From contig PKCK01000024.1 in assembly GCA_002862085.1 (NCBI GenBank), positions 1-54,139 of the forward strand: a DNA stretch of 54,139 nucleotides, given 5' to 3'. The stretch is from Planctomycetota bacterium. Lineage in GTDB: Bacteria; Planctomycetota; UBA1135; GCA-002686595. The notes under the pieces are model-generated. The model saw only the letters and a program-made list of their open reading frames with translations, had not been told where the DNA came from and made no database searches. Below are positions 1 through 7,065 of this stretch, piece by piece. A program made the translations under genes and the position numbers. Each line of letters opens with the position of its first letter. Within the stretch, counting starts at the first letter, position 1.

Positions 1-2
1 CG

Positions 3-458
3 GAGAAGGAGATCGACTTCCAGGGGGTGTACCGGGTGACCCCGAGCGGTGAAGTGACCTTGCTCACCAGCGAGATGTCCCGCCCGAACGGGATCGCCTT
101 CTCACCCGACGAACGCACCCTGTACGTGGCGAACTCGGATCCCGAGCGCGCCGTGTGGATGGCGTTCCCCGTTCTCGAGGACGGCACCCTCGGCGAGGGC
201 CGGGTGCTCTTCGACGCGACGCACCTGGTTCCGGACCTGCCCGGGCTTCCCGACGGCCTCGCCGTGGACGTCGAGGGGCACCTCTTCGCGACGGGTCCTG
301 GCGGTGTCCTCGTCCTCGCGCCCGACGGCCAGTTCCTCGGCACGATCCTGACGGGGCGGCCGACCAGCAACTGCACGTTCGGAGGCGACGGGCGCACGCT
401 CTACGTCACCGCGGACGAGTCGCTGCTGCGCGTCAGGCTCTCGACGACGGGTCTGTAG
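3..458 (+). CDS. SMP-30/gluconolactonase family protein, C-terminal part (cut by left edge)
   Basis: The reading frame is open from the first codon of the window, so this is the C-terminal 151 residues of a longer protein (family usual length about 290-310). It shows the SMP-30/gluconolactonase/LRE beta-propeller pattern: FQGVYRV, then RPNGIAFSPDERTLYVANSD, then DGLAVDVEGHLFATGPGGVLV, then NCTFGGDGRTLYVTA near the end. The Asn of RPNGIA and the Asp of PDGLAVD match known metal ligands of the family. The family hydrolyses lactones or related esters. It lies 146 bases before an SDR gene on the same strand, at the head of a CoA-linked aromatic catabolic cluster, so it may open a lactone from that pathway, but the substrate cannot be read from the sequence. 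The internal GTG at 27 is not the true start, because upstream codons continue the family motif. Confidence 0.85.
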   Translation, partial: EKEIDFQGVYRVTPSGEVTLLTSEMSRPNGIAFSPDERTLYVANSDPERAVWMAFPVLEDGTLGEGRVLFDATHLVPDLPGLPDGLAVDVEGHLFATGPGGVLVLAPDGQFLGTILTGRPTSNCTFGGDGRTLYVTADESLLRVRLSTTGL

Positions 459-604
459 CCAGCAGGGCGGGGCCGACGCGGCGGTGCGGAAGGACCCGGC
501 AGGCCTATGAGCCACCGGGGCCGACGTCGTCGCGCGTCGGCGGCCTGACTACGGCCAGGTGTGTCGCAGCCCCCGGCTCGGTGGGGGGTAAGCTCTCGCC
601 TGCC

Positions 605-1444
605 ATGAGTTCACCCACTGGATCGAGAGGCAGCGGAAGCGCCGACAGGCCGCTCGCGCTCGTGACAGGCGCCACCGGCGGGATCGGAGGATCCATCGCC
701 CGTCGTCTCGCAGCGCGCGGTGCGCGCGTGATCTGCACGGGCAGGGACGCCGTCCGCGCGGAAGCGATCGCAGCGCAGCTCGCAGAGGAGTCGGGCGCGG
801 AGTGCTTCGGGCACGCGCTCGACGTCACCGATCCCGCGAGCCTCGACTCCTTGGAGCGCGCCGTCGAGGGCCTCGGGGGGCTCGATTGGCTCGTCAACAA
901 CGCGGGCGTGGCGGAGACGGCGCCGCTCCTCTCGGCCGAGAGCCCCGCGCTCCTGCACCGGCTGATGGACGTCAACTTCCGCGGCCCGCTCGAGCTCTTC
1001 GAGCGCTTCGGCCCCGGGATGTTCGCGCGCGGCTACGGGCGGGTGGTGCAGATCGCCTCCTCGGCGGCGCTGGGAGGCTATCCGTACGTGTCGGCCTACT
1101 CCGCGAGCAAGCACGCGCTGCTCGGGTGGTCACGATCGGCGGCCCTCGAGTGCGCGCCGAAGGGCGTGGCCATCTCCACCGTCTGTCCGCACTACGTGGA
1201 CACTCCTCTGACCGACCGTAGCATCGAGACCATGCGTGAGAAGACCGGACGCAGCGAGGAGGACCTGCGGGCCTTCGTCGCCTCCCAGAATCCCAGCGGC
1301 GTCATCGTCCGCCCCGAGCAGGTCGCCGAGGTGACGGCGGATCTCCTCGGCTCCGACCGAAGCGGCGTGGTGATCGAGCTGACCGGGGACGCGCCGGTCA
1401 CCCTGGAAGAGGGCGTCGCTTGCGCGTCCTCGGAGGTGTCCTGA
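605..1444 (+). CDS. SDR-family oxidoreductase (3-hydroxyacyl-CoA dehydrogenase-like)
   Basis: 279 residues from ATG 605. The frame is open further upstream, but those codons give Arg-rich sequence unlike the family, so 605 is chosen. It is a classical short-chain dehydrogenase: cofactor loop TGATGGIG at residues 21-28, Asp73 of the adenine pocket, NNAG at 98-101, the catalytic Ser near 152-153 and Tyr165-x3-Lys169. Such enzymes oxidise or reduce a hydroxyl/carbonyl pair with NAD(P)H in the cytoplasm. The stop overlaps the ATG of the next gene (TGATG at 1442-1446), so the two are translationally coupled. With the downstream hydratase, acyl-CoA dehydrogenase and CoA ligase, a 3-hydroxyacyl-CoA dehydrogenase role in a beta-oxidation-like lower pathway is likely, but this is inferred from context. 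Confidence 0.9.
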   Translation: MSSPTGSRGSGSADRPLALVTGATGGIGGSIARRLAARGARVICTGRDAVRAEAIAAQLAEESGAECFGHALDVTDPASLDSLERAVEGLGGLDWLVNNAGVAETAPLLSAESPALLHRLMDVNFRGPLELFERFGPGMFARGYGRVVQIASSAALGGYPYVSAYSASKHALLGWSRSAALECAPKGVAISTVCPHYVDTPLTDRSIETMREKTGRSEEDLRAFVASQNPSGVIVRPEQVAEVTADLLGSDRSGVVIELTGDAPVTLEEGVACASSEVS

Positions 1445-1926
1445 TGCTCGAGCGGATCTTCCGGCGCGTGCGAGGTCTTCGGGACCGCGAGCGAGAGAAA
1501 GAGGGCGAGGAGCGCCAGCGACTGCGTCGGTGGGCCGTGCGTCCCGACGGTTGGCGAGCGCCCCAGGGCTACGAGAACGGCATCCTCGTGGAGGGTGGCG
1601 GCCGCATGCTGTTCATCGCGGGCCAGATCGCCTGGGACGCGGACCAGAACCTCGTGGGCGAGGAGAACATGACGAAGCAGTTCGTCCAGGCCCTCGACAA
1701 CGTCCTCACGGTCGTCGCGGACGCGGGAGGCCACCCCGAGGAGATCGTGCGCATGACCGTCTACGTCACCGACAAGAAGGCGTACTTGAAGGCGGCCAAG
1801 GCGATCGGCGAGGCGTGGCGGTCACGTATCGGGAGGCACTATCCCGCCATGGCGCTCGTGCAGGTCGCCGATCTGCTGGAGCCAGGCGCGATGGTCGAGA
1901 TCGAGGCCACCGCGGTGCTCGGGTGA
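1444..1926 (+). CDS. RidA/YjgF/YER057c/UK114 family protein (atypical, no key Arg)
   Basis: 160 residues from ATG 1444, which overlaps the SDR stop. The RidA domain fills about residues 45-160: GRMLFIAGQIAWD, an NVL/VV helix with AGGHPEEIVRMTVYVTD, and the closing MVEIEATAV strand. RidA proteins hydrolyse reactive enamine/imine intermediates and release ammonia. In the canonical motif PARSxV an Arg binds the substrate carboxylate; here the motif reads PAMALV, so Met replaces Arg. Several Rid subfamilies lack this Arg. A highly charged stretch of about 40 residues precedes the domain, so the protein is longer than the usual 125-130. A RidA in a CoA-thioester catabolic cluster suggests deamination of an amino-substituted ring intermediate whose carboxyl is tied up as a thioester (inference). 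Confidence 0.9.
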   Translation: MLERIFRRVRGLRDREREKEGEERQRLRRWAVRPDGWRAPQGYENGILVEGGGRMLFIAGQIAWDADQNLVGEENMTKQFVQALDNVLTVVADAGGHPEEIVRMTVYVTDKKAYLKAAKAIGEAWRSRIGRHYPAMALVQVADLLEPGAMVEIEATAVLG

Positions 1927-1948
1927 AACACCCGCCGCGCGCGCGGCC

Positions 1949-2095
1949 TCAGAGGCGGCGCCGGACCGCGAGGAAGCCGGTCAGAGCGGCGGCCTTCGTC
2001 AGGGGACCGAGCAGATCACGGCCCCGGGTCCTGCGCGCGAACAGGTGGAGATCGGAGGCGACGGCGACGCGTCGAAGCGGTTCGGGGAGGCTCAC
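1949..2095 (-). CDS. possible small protein, 48 residues, function unknown
   Basis: A short frame lies in the gap behind the Mpo1-like gene on the same strand. It starts at GTG 2095 and ends at TGA 1949-1951. The product begins VSLPEPLRRVAVASDLHLF and ends KAAALTGFLAVRRRL. Codons have the G/C third positions of the local genes and the C-terminal half looks like an amphipathic or weakly hydrophobic helix. A TAG lies in frame about 30 bases upstream of the GTG, so it cannot extend the Mpo1-like protein. I recognise no family, and no clear ribosome site is visible. It may be a small membrane-associated protein or a chance frame. Confidence 0.3.
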   Translation of the reverse strand: MSLPEPLRRVAVASDLHLFARRTRGRDLLGPLTKAAALTGFLAVRRRL

Positions 2096-2173
2096 GCCTG
2101 CCCGATACGGCGCGAGAGCGGGCTATTTCGCCAGATCGCGGATCGAGATCGCGCCGCGGCTCGCGGGCTCGAG

Positions 2174-2626
2174 TCAGGGCGCACGCCGCGGCCACGTCCC
2201 GAGGACGAGCGCCGCGACGTAGGCCGGGCCCACGAGGAGCTGGACGAGGTTGTCCTTGAACGCCGGCGCCCGGCGCTCGAACCGCGCGTGGCCGATGAGC
2301 TGGGCGATCCACGCGGCGGCGGCGACGGCGACCACCACGCTCCGGGGACAGTGTCGGCCTAGCCAGAGGCACAGGACGGAGAAGGGCACCACGACGAGCG
2401 CGAGTCCCGGTGTCATGACCGCGTACCAGACCGCGGCCAGCGCCGTCACGGCCACTCCAGCCGTGAGGTCCAGGCCCGCGAGTGAGAGTCCGGTGTCGAT
2501 CCAGTCGAGCATCGCGATGACGTGGAAGAGGATCGCCGGGACGGCCACCTTGTGGATGGCGACGTTGACCGGGTCGCGGTGGTATTCCGCGTACTCGCGG
2601 AAGAGCTGGTCGGCGCGGGGGCTCAT
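2174..2626 (-). CDS. DUF962/Mpo1-like membrane protein
   Basis: 150 residues from ATG 2626. The N-terminus FREYAEYHRDPVNVAIHKVAVPAI is the hallmark of the DUF962 (yeast Mpo1/YGL010w) family: a YxxxHxDPxNxxxH pattern whose His residues are thought to bind a metal. About four hydrophobic helices follow, then FERRAPAFKDNLVQLLVGPAYV, another family motif. Yeast Mpo1 is a dioxygenase that alpha-oxidises 2-hydroxy fatty acids; bacterial members are mostly uncharacterised. It starts 14 bases after the pyrophosphatase stop and the two probably form one minus-strand transcript that interrupts the plus-strand catabolic cluster. An inner-membrane location is predicted from the helices. Confidence 0.85.
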   Translation of the reverse strand: MSPRADQLFREYAEYHRDPVNVAIHKVAVPAILFHVIAMLDWIDTGLSLAGLDLTAGVAVTALAAVWYAVMTPGLALVVVPFSVLCLWLGRHCPRSVVVAVAAAAWIAQLIGHARFERRAPAFKDNLVQLLVGPAYVAALVLGTWPRRAP

Positions 2627-2640
2627 GGCGGGTTCGTTGC

Positions 2641-3330
2641 TCAGCGCGCGCGAGCCGTGGTCTCCTGCGCGGCGTAGTCGGAGATCGCCTCCTCGATGAG
2701 TTCGGCCGCGGCCTCGGGCCCCATGAAGCCGTTCAGCTGCGTCCCGCCAGGTCCCTTGTAGGCGGCGAACCACGTCGCGAGGATCTCGGTCGCCCCGGGG
2801 AACCGCTCGTCGAGTTCCTCGATCGAGGTCACCTTCTCGAAGGGCGTGCCGCTGGCGACCGCGACGATCTTCTCGTCGCGCTCGCCGCCGTCGAGCATGC
2901 CGAGGACCCCGATGGGGGTCACGGGGACGAGGGCGCCACGCGCCATCGAGGCCCCAAGGACGATCACGTCGAGGGGATCGCCGTCGCCGCCGCTGCCCTT
3001 CGAGTGGAGCGTGCTCGGCGCCATCCCGTAGTTGCACGGGTAGGCGAGGAACTGGACCACGCGGCGGGCGTCGTGTTCCATCTCCCACTCGAGGACGCCG
3101 CTCTCGGCGTGGACCTCCCACTTCGCCAGGGTGCCCGCCGGCACCTCGATCACGGCGTTGAGGCGGCCGTCGGCGGCCCGCGCGGGATGGCCGTCGAGGA
3201 AGTGGACGTCTCCCTGGATCCGCGTCGCGACCGTTTCCCCGGGGGGGGCCGCGCAGGCCGGGAGCAGGGCGAGCAGGGGAGCGGCGACGCTGAGAAGGCG
3301 CGCGAGGCAGGCTTCGGTCGAGGCGTCCAT
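2641..3330 (-). CDS. ppa: inorganic pyrophosphatase, family I, with predicted lipoprotein signal
   Basis: 229 residues from ATG 3330. Family I soluble PPase motifs are clear: IEVPAGTLAKWEV near residues 61-73 (substrate Lys70, Glu72), YPCNYG at 97-102 and the metal-binding DGDPLD signature at 116-121. The enzyme hydrolyses pyrophosphate to two phosphates. Unusually, the first 26 residues carry a hydrophobic stretch ending LLALLPAC, a plausible lipobox with Cys26, so the protein may be exported and lipid-anchored, whereas family I PPases are normally cytoplasmic. The n-region has few positive charges, so the signal is not certain. It is co-directional with the Mpo1-like gene 14 bases downstream. 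Pyrophosphate removal would also pull the nearby acyl-CoA ligase reaction forward if the protein is in fact cytoplasmic. Confidence 0.9.
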   Translation of the reverse strand: MDASTEACLARLLSVAAPLLALLPACAAPPGETVATRIQGDVHFLDGHPARAADGRLNAVIEVPAGTLAKWEVHAESGVLEWEMEHDARRVVQFLAYPCNYGMAPSTLHSKGSGGDGDPLDVIVLGASMARGALVPVTPIGVLGMLDGGERDEKIVAVASGTPFEKVTSIEELDERFPGATEILATWFAAYKGPGGTQLNGFMGPEAAAELIEEAISDYAAQETTARAR

Positions 3331-3421
3331 GGCGCGCGAATGATACGCCGCGCCGTGGTCCCGATCAGGGAGCCTGCTCCGGGGAGGCGGTGGCCCACGT
3401 GCCGCTGGTAGCCTGTCCGTC

Positions 3422-4249
3422 ATGTCTCCTGCGAGCATCTCCCCCGACGCGATCGAGCCCGAGCACTTCGAGTACTCCGAGGCGGGCGGCGTCGCGACCA
3501 TCCGACTCTCTCGCCCCGATCGACTCAACGCGCTGACGTTCGACTCGTACGCGGAGCTGCGCGACACGTTCGCGGCGCTCCAGGCGCGACCCTCCGTCCA
3601 CGCGGTGCTCCTGACGGGAACGGGCCGGGCGTTCTGCTCCGGCGGGGACGTGCGGGACATCATCGGCCGGCTCTTCGACGTGCCCGACGCGCGGCTCTTC
3701 GAGTTCACGCGCATGACCTGCGACCTGATCGAGAACATGCGCCGCCTGGAGAAGCCCATCGTCGCGGGTCTCAACGGCCTCACCTGCGGCGCGGGCGCGG
3801 TGATGGCGGCTGCTGCCGACGTGCGGATCGCCGCCCGCTCGGCGAAGATCGCCTTCCTCTTCACCCAGGTCGGCCTGAGCGGCGCTGACATGGGAGCGGC
3901 CTGGCTCCTCCCGCGCATCGTCGGTCTCGGCCACGCCTCCGAACTGCTCATGACCGGTGACTTCATCGACGCCGAGCGCGCCGCGGCCATCGGGCTCTAC
4001 AACCGCGTGGTCGACGACGACGAGCTCGATGGTGCTGCCCTCGACATGGCGGCGCGACTGGCCGCCGGGCCCGGGATGGGGCTCGCGATCACGAAGCGCA
4101 TGCTGAACGCCGAGGCCAGCATGGACCTCGGTGAGGCGATGCAGGCCGAGGGCTGGGTCCAGGCCGAGTGCATGAAGCACCCCGATTACAAGGAGGCCTT
4201 CGACGCCTTCAACGAGAAGAGGCCCAAGGACTTCGTCCGTAACCGCTGA
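3422..4249 (+). CDS. enoyl-CoA hydratase/isomerase (crotonase) family protein
   Basis: 275 residues from ATG 3422. Crotonase fold: ATIRLSRPDRLNALT, the CoA/oxyanion segment GRAFCSGGDVRDI near residues 71-83, NGLTCGAGAVMAAAADVRIA (second oxyanion Gly) and VGLSGADMGAAWLLPRIVG. The two Glu residues used by classical hydratases are not conserved: the GGGxEL position reads GAGAVM and the PE position reads TQV. The Asp in GADMG may be catalytic instead. It could therefore be a hydratase variant, an isomerase or a ring-opening C-C hydrolase of a cyclic beta-keto-CoA. It lies 5 bases before the acyl-CoA dehydrogenase gene, so the two are surely cotranscribed. The ring-opening idea fits a CoA-linked aromatic pathway but is inference. 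Confidence 0.9.
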   Translation: MSPASISPDAIEPEHFEYSEAGGVATIRLSRPDRLNALTFDSYAELRDTFAALQARPSVHAVLLTGTGRAFCSGGDVRDIIGRLFDVPDARLFEFTRMTCDLIENMRRLEKPIVAGLNGLTCGAGAVMAAAADVRIAARSAKIAFLFTQVGLSGADMGAAWLLPRIVGLGHASELLMTGDFIDAERAAAIGLYNRVVDDDELDGAALDMAARLAAGPGMGLAITKRMLNAEASMDLGEAMQAEGWVQAECMKHPDYKEAFDAFNEKRPKDFVRNR

Positions 4250-4254
4250 GGGTC

Positions 4255-5460
4255 ATGGTGGACGTAGCAGGAAGTGACGGCCGTCAGGCGGCGGAGCAGC
4301 TGGCGGCGCTCGAGGCTCTCGCAGAGGACATCGCGCGGGCGGCCGAAGGACCTCTCTCGGAGCCGGGACTCGGCGAGATCGAGGCGTTCCGCATGGCCCA
4401 CGCCGCCCTCGCCGAGCGCGGCGTCCTCAGGTACGCGGTGCCCGCGCGACACGGCGGCGCGGACGTGGGCGGCCTCGCGGACCCGGACACAGTCTCGGTC
4501 AGGGCGCTCGCGGCCCTGCGCCGCGCGTTCGCCTTCCACCACGCGATGCTCGACCTCGCCCTCGTGGAGCAGGGACTGGGCTCCTTCCCGATCGCCCTGG
4601 GGTCCGAGGAGCCCGAGCTCCTCGACGTGCTCGGACGGGTCGCGAAGGGCGAGATGATCCCGGCTCTGGGCCTGACCGAGCCGGGCGCCGGGTCCGATCT
4701 CGCGGGGGTCGCGACTCGCGCCGTCAAGGATGGAGACGACTACCTGCTGACCGGCTCGAAGACCTACATCACGAACGTCGGCGTCGCGGACTTCTACACC
4801 GTGCTCGCGCGGATCGACGGTGCGCCCGGTGATCGCGCCGGCCTCGCGATGTTCTACCTGCCCCACGCCAGCGACGGGCTGGGGACGCGTTCGTTCGAGG
4901 TGATGGCGCCCCACCCCATCGGCGAGGTGTTCCTCGACGGCGTGCGCGTCCCTGGGCGGTACATGCTCGGGAAGCCGGGGGAGGGGATGAGGCTCGCGCT
5001 CGCGAACCTCGCGCGCTTCCGGATCACCGTGGCCGCGGCGGCCAACGGCTTCGCCTCGCGAGCCCTGTCCGAGTCAGTCGCTCACCTCTCGCGCCGCGAG
5101 CAGTTCGGCCGCCCCCTCTCGAGCTTCCAGGGGCTGCGCTTCGACCTCGCGGAGATGGACGTGCGCCTGCGCGCCGCGGAGCTCTTGACCGAGGAGGCGG
5201 CTGCGGCGGTCGACGCCGGCCAGGAAGCCACCGCCGAGGTCGCGCGTGCCAAGCTGTACGCCACCGAGAGCGCGTCCTGGATCTGCGACCGGGCCGTCCA
5301 GCACCACGGCGGCGAGGGCGTGCGCGTCGGGACCGTCGTCGAGAGGCTCTACAGAGACACCCGGGCCCTGCGGATCTACGAAGGGACGAGCGAGGTCCAG
5401 AAGCTCGTCCTCGCGAAGAGCGTGCTCGGCCGCCTCGCCCCGCCGACGACCGACGAATAG
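4255..5460 (+). CDS. acyl-CoA dehydrogenase
   Basis: 401 residues from ATG 4255. This is a flavin acyl-CoA dehydrogenase of normal length. It has the N-terminal helical domain, the middle-domain signature LTEPGAGSDLAGVATRA (about 142-158) with GSKTYITN, the RREQFGRPLSSFQGLRFDLA segment of the C-terminal domain, and HHGGEGVRVG then RIYEGTSEVQ near 379-388. The Glu of YEGT is at the usual catalytic-base site of short-chain family members. The enzyme introduces a C2-C3 double bond into an acyl-CoA and passes electrons to an ETF. It sits directly between the crotonase-fold gene and the [2Fe-2S] ferredoxin (9 bases apart) in one operon. Confidence 0.95.
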   Translation: MVDVAGSDGRQAAEQLAALEALAEDIARAAEGPLSEPGLGEIEAFRMAHAALAERGVLRYAVPARHGGADVGGLADPDTVSVRALAALRRAFAFHHAMLDLALVEQGLGSFPIALGSEEPELLDVLGRVAKGEMIPALGLTEPGAGSDLAGVATRAVKDGDDYLLTGSKTYITNVGVADFYTVLARIDGAPGDRAGLAMFYLPHASDGLGTRSFEVMAPHPIGEVFLDGVRVPGRYMLGKPGEGMRLALANLARFRITVAAAANGFASRALSESVAHLSRREQFGRPLSSFQGLRFDLAEMDVRLRAAELLTEEAAAAVDAGQEATAEVARAKLYATESASWICDRAVQHHGGEGVRVGTVVERLYRDTRALRIYEGTSEVQKLVLAKSVLGRLAPPTTDE

Positions 5461-5469
5461 CGAGTCGAG

Positions 5470-5847
5470 ATGTCCGCGAGCTATCAGCGAATGATCTTCG
5501 TGTGCCTCAACGATCGAGGCGAAGACAACCCGAAGGGCTCGTGCGGCCGCAGCGGCGGCGTCGAGCTCCTGGAACGCCTCCGCGCCGACCTGCACGAGCG
5601 CGGTCTCAAGCGAGTCGTGCGGGCGGTCGGAACGCGCTGCCTCGGCCAGTGCTCCCGCGGACCCGTGGCGTGCGTCCAGCCCGAGGACGTCTGGTACGGC
5701 GGGATTCAGGCGGATGACGTCGAGGAGCTGATCGAGACCCACGTCCTCGGCGGGCGGCCCGTCGGGCGCCTCGAGCTCGGCCAGCGCCAGCTCACGGGGA
5801 TCTCCGAAGAGGATCACCCCCTCCCGCGCTTCGAGCGCGGCGAGTGA
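5470..5847 (+). CDS. thioredoxin-like [2Fe-2S] ferredoxin
   Basis: 125 residues from ATG 5470. The four cluster ligands of the thioredoxin-like ferredoxin family are visible: Cys12, Cys25 (GSCG), Cys57 and Cys61 in TRCLGQCSRGPVACV. The spacing (13 residues between the first pair, CxxxC in the second) is typical of the Aquifex-type ferredoxin and of NuoE/HoxE-like domains. It is a small soluble electron carrier. Position 9 bases behind an acyl-CoA dehydrogenase gene suggests it takes or supplies electrons for the local pathway, for example to an oxygenase or reductase outside the window; the partner is not known. The last 20 or so residues overlap an antisense membrane-protein frame. Confidence 0.9.
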   Translation: MSASYQRMIFVCLNDRGEDNPKGSCGRSGGVELLERLRADLHERGLKRVVRAVGTRCLGQCSRGPVACVQPEDVWYGGIQADDVEELIETHVLGGRPVGRLELGQRQLTGISEEDHPLPRFERGE

Positions 5848-6064
5848 GGGAGCCCGGCCCCAGGTGATCGGCGCTGGCCGCAGGGCGGCAGGCGCTTCGC
5901 TCCGACATCAGTCCGCCGAGCAGGGTGACGAGCATTCCTCCGCCCGTCGCGACGCCCACGCCGGGCGCGCCGAGGGCGGTCCCCAGGGAGACGCCGACGA
6001 CGAGGCTGATCACGGTCACCAGCGCGAGCTGCTGAGGTGAAGGGGCGGAGAGCGGCTGCTTCAT
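5792..6064 (-). CDS. small predicted membrane protein
   Basis: 90 residues from ATG 6064; an upstream GTG at 6091 would add nine Arg-rich residues. The sequence has two hydrophobic stretches around residues 14-34 and 37-54, rich in Gly, Ala and Val, so it is a likely inner-membrane protein with two helices. The tail beyond residue 55 is Arg/Ser/Gly-rich and overlaps the 3' end of the ferredoxin gene on the other strand by 56 bases. It is the only candidate gene between the ferredoxin and the kinase-like gene. No family is recognised. The overlap and the disordered-looking tail lower confidence. Confidence 0.45.
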   Translation of the reverse strand: MKQPLSAPSPQQLALVTVISLVVGVSLGTALGAPGVGVATGGGMLVTLLGGLMSERSACRPAASADHLGPGSLTRRARSAGGGDPLRRSP

Positions 6065-6201
6065 GCTTCGCCGGGGTCTGCGAAGGGCCAAGGCCCTTCG
6101 TCTCAGGGAATCGAGCTTTCTTCACGTCGGGCCGGCCCCCCCTGCCGCGCTCGCGGGCCCTCCGCGCGGAGCTGTGTGACATACTGGGCCGGGACACACC
6201 C

Positions 6202-7065
6202 ATGACTCGACCCAGCCGACTCAGCCTCTTCGACCTCGCGCCCGACAAGGTCCTCCTCGACCGCTATCGGATCCTGAGCCCTCACCGCGAGAACGGGATG
6301 TCGGCGGCGTTCCGCGTCATGGACGAGAGCACGTCGGAGGAGCGCGAGCTCCAGGCCTTCCCCGCGTCGCTGTTCGAGAACTCGAAGCAGGCGAACTCCT
6401 TCGGTGAAGCGCTGCGTGAGTGGGCACACATCCATTCGGAAGCGATCGTGTCGCCCGAGGACATCGAGGTCTTCGAAGACGGCGCCGTCATCATCGTCAC
6501 GCCTTTCCCCGAGGGAACGGCGCTGCGGACCGCCTTCAAGGAGAATGGCCGTTTCAGCGCGCAGGAGGTGCTCGCGCTCGGCTCGTCGCTCCTCGAGGGC
6601 CTCGAGACCTGTCACGAGGCTGGCGTCGCCCACGGCGACATCAAGCCGACCACGATCTTCATGGGTGCCTCGGGCCCGAGCCTCGTCGACGGAGGCGTCA
6701 CTCCGGGCCTCTGGGCAGCGAAGCACCTGGGCACCCGGACGGCGCTCATCGGGACGCCCTACTACGCGCCGATCGAGCAGTTCGGCGGGGACTGCCCGGA
6801 CGCGCGGTCCGACGTCTACAACCTGGCCACCGTCATGTACGAGCTCTTGACCGGCGCCATGCCCTGGCGCGGTCGCTCCTACATCGAGGTCTTCCAGTCG
6901 AAGATGCAGCCCGAGGCGCCGTCCATGCGGAGCATCGCGCCGGACGTCGACGTCGACCCGCGGCTCGAGGCGGCGATCGCCCAGGCGCTGCGCGGCAAGC
7001 GAATGGAGCGGCACGAATCGGCCGCGGCCTTCCGTTCCAGCCTTGCGGAGCTGTCCCTGGCGTGA
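6202..7065 (+). CDS. protein kinase-fold protein, probable pseudokinase
   Basis: 287 residues from ATG 6202; upstream in-frame sequence is Arg-rich and unlike the family. The kinase fold is clear from HGDIKPTTIF (144-153), GTPYYAPIEQFGG (activation segment/APE region) and SDVYNLATVMYELLTGAMPWRG. Key residues are missing. There is no glycine loop or beta3 Lys (the strand reads ELQAF near 49-53 and no Lys lies between residues 17 and 61). The Asn of the catalytic loop is Thr151, and DFG reads DGG at 163-165. It therefore probably binds a partner or nucleotide without phosphoryl transfer. No membrane helix or sensor domain follows. Its stop overlaps the GTG of the CoA ligase (GTGA at 7062-7065), so the two are translationally coupled. 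A regulatory or scaffold role is inferred. Confidence 0.85.
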   Translation: MTRPSRLSLFDLAPDKVLLDRYRILSPHRENGMSAAFRVMDESTSEERELQAFPASLFENSKQANSFGEALREWAHIHSEAIVSPEDIEVFEDGAVIIVTPFPEGTALRTAFKENGRFSAQEVLALGSSLLEGLETCHEAGVAHGDIKPTTIFMGASGPSLVDGGVTPGLWAAKHLGTRTALIGTPYYAPIEQFGGDCPDARSDVYNLATVMYELLTGAMPWRGRSYIEVFQSKMQPEAPSMRSIAPDVDVDPRLEAAIAQALRGKRMERHESAAAFRSSLAELSLA

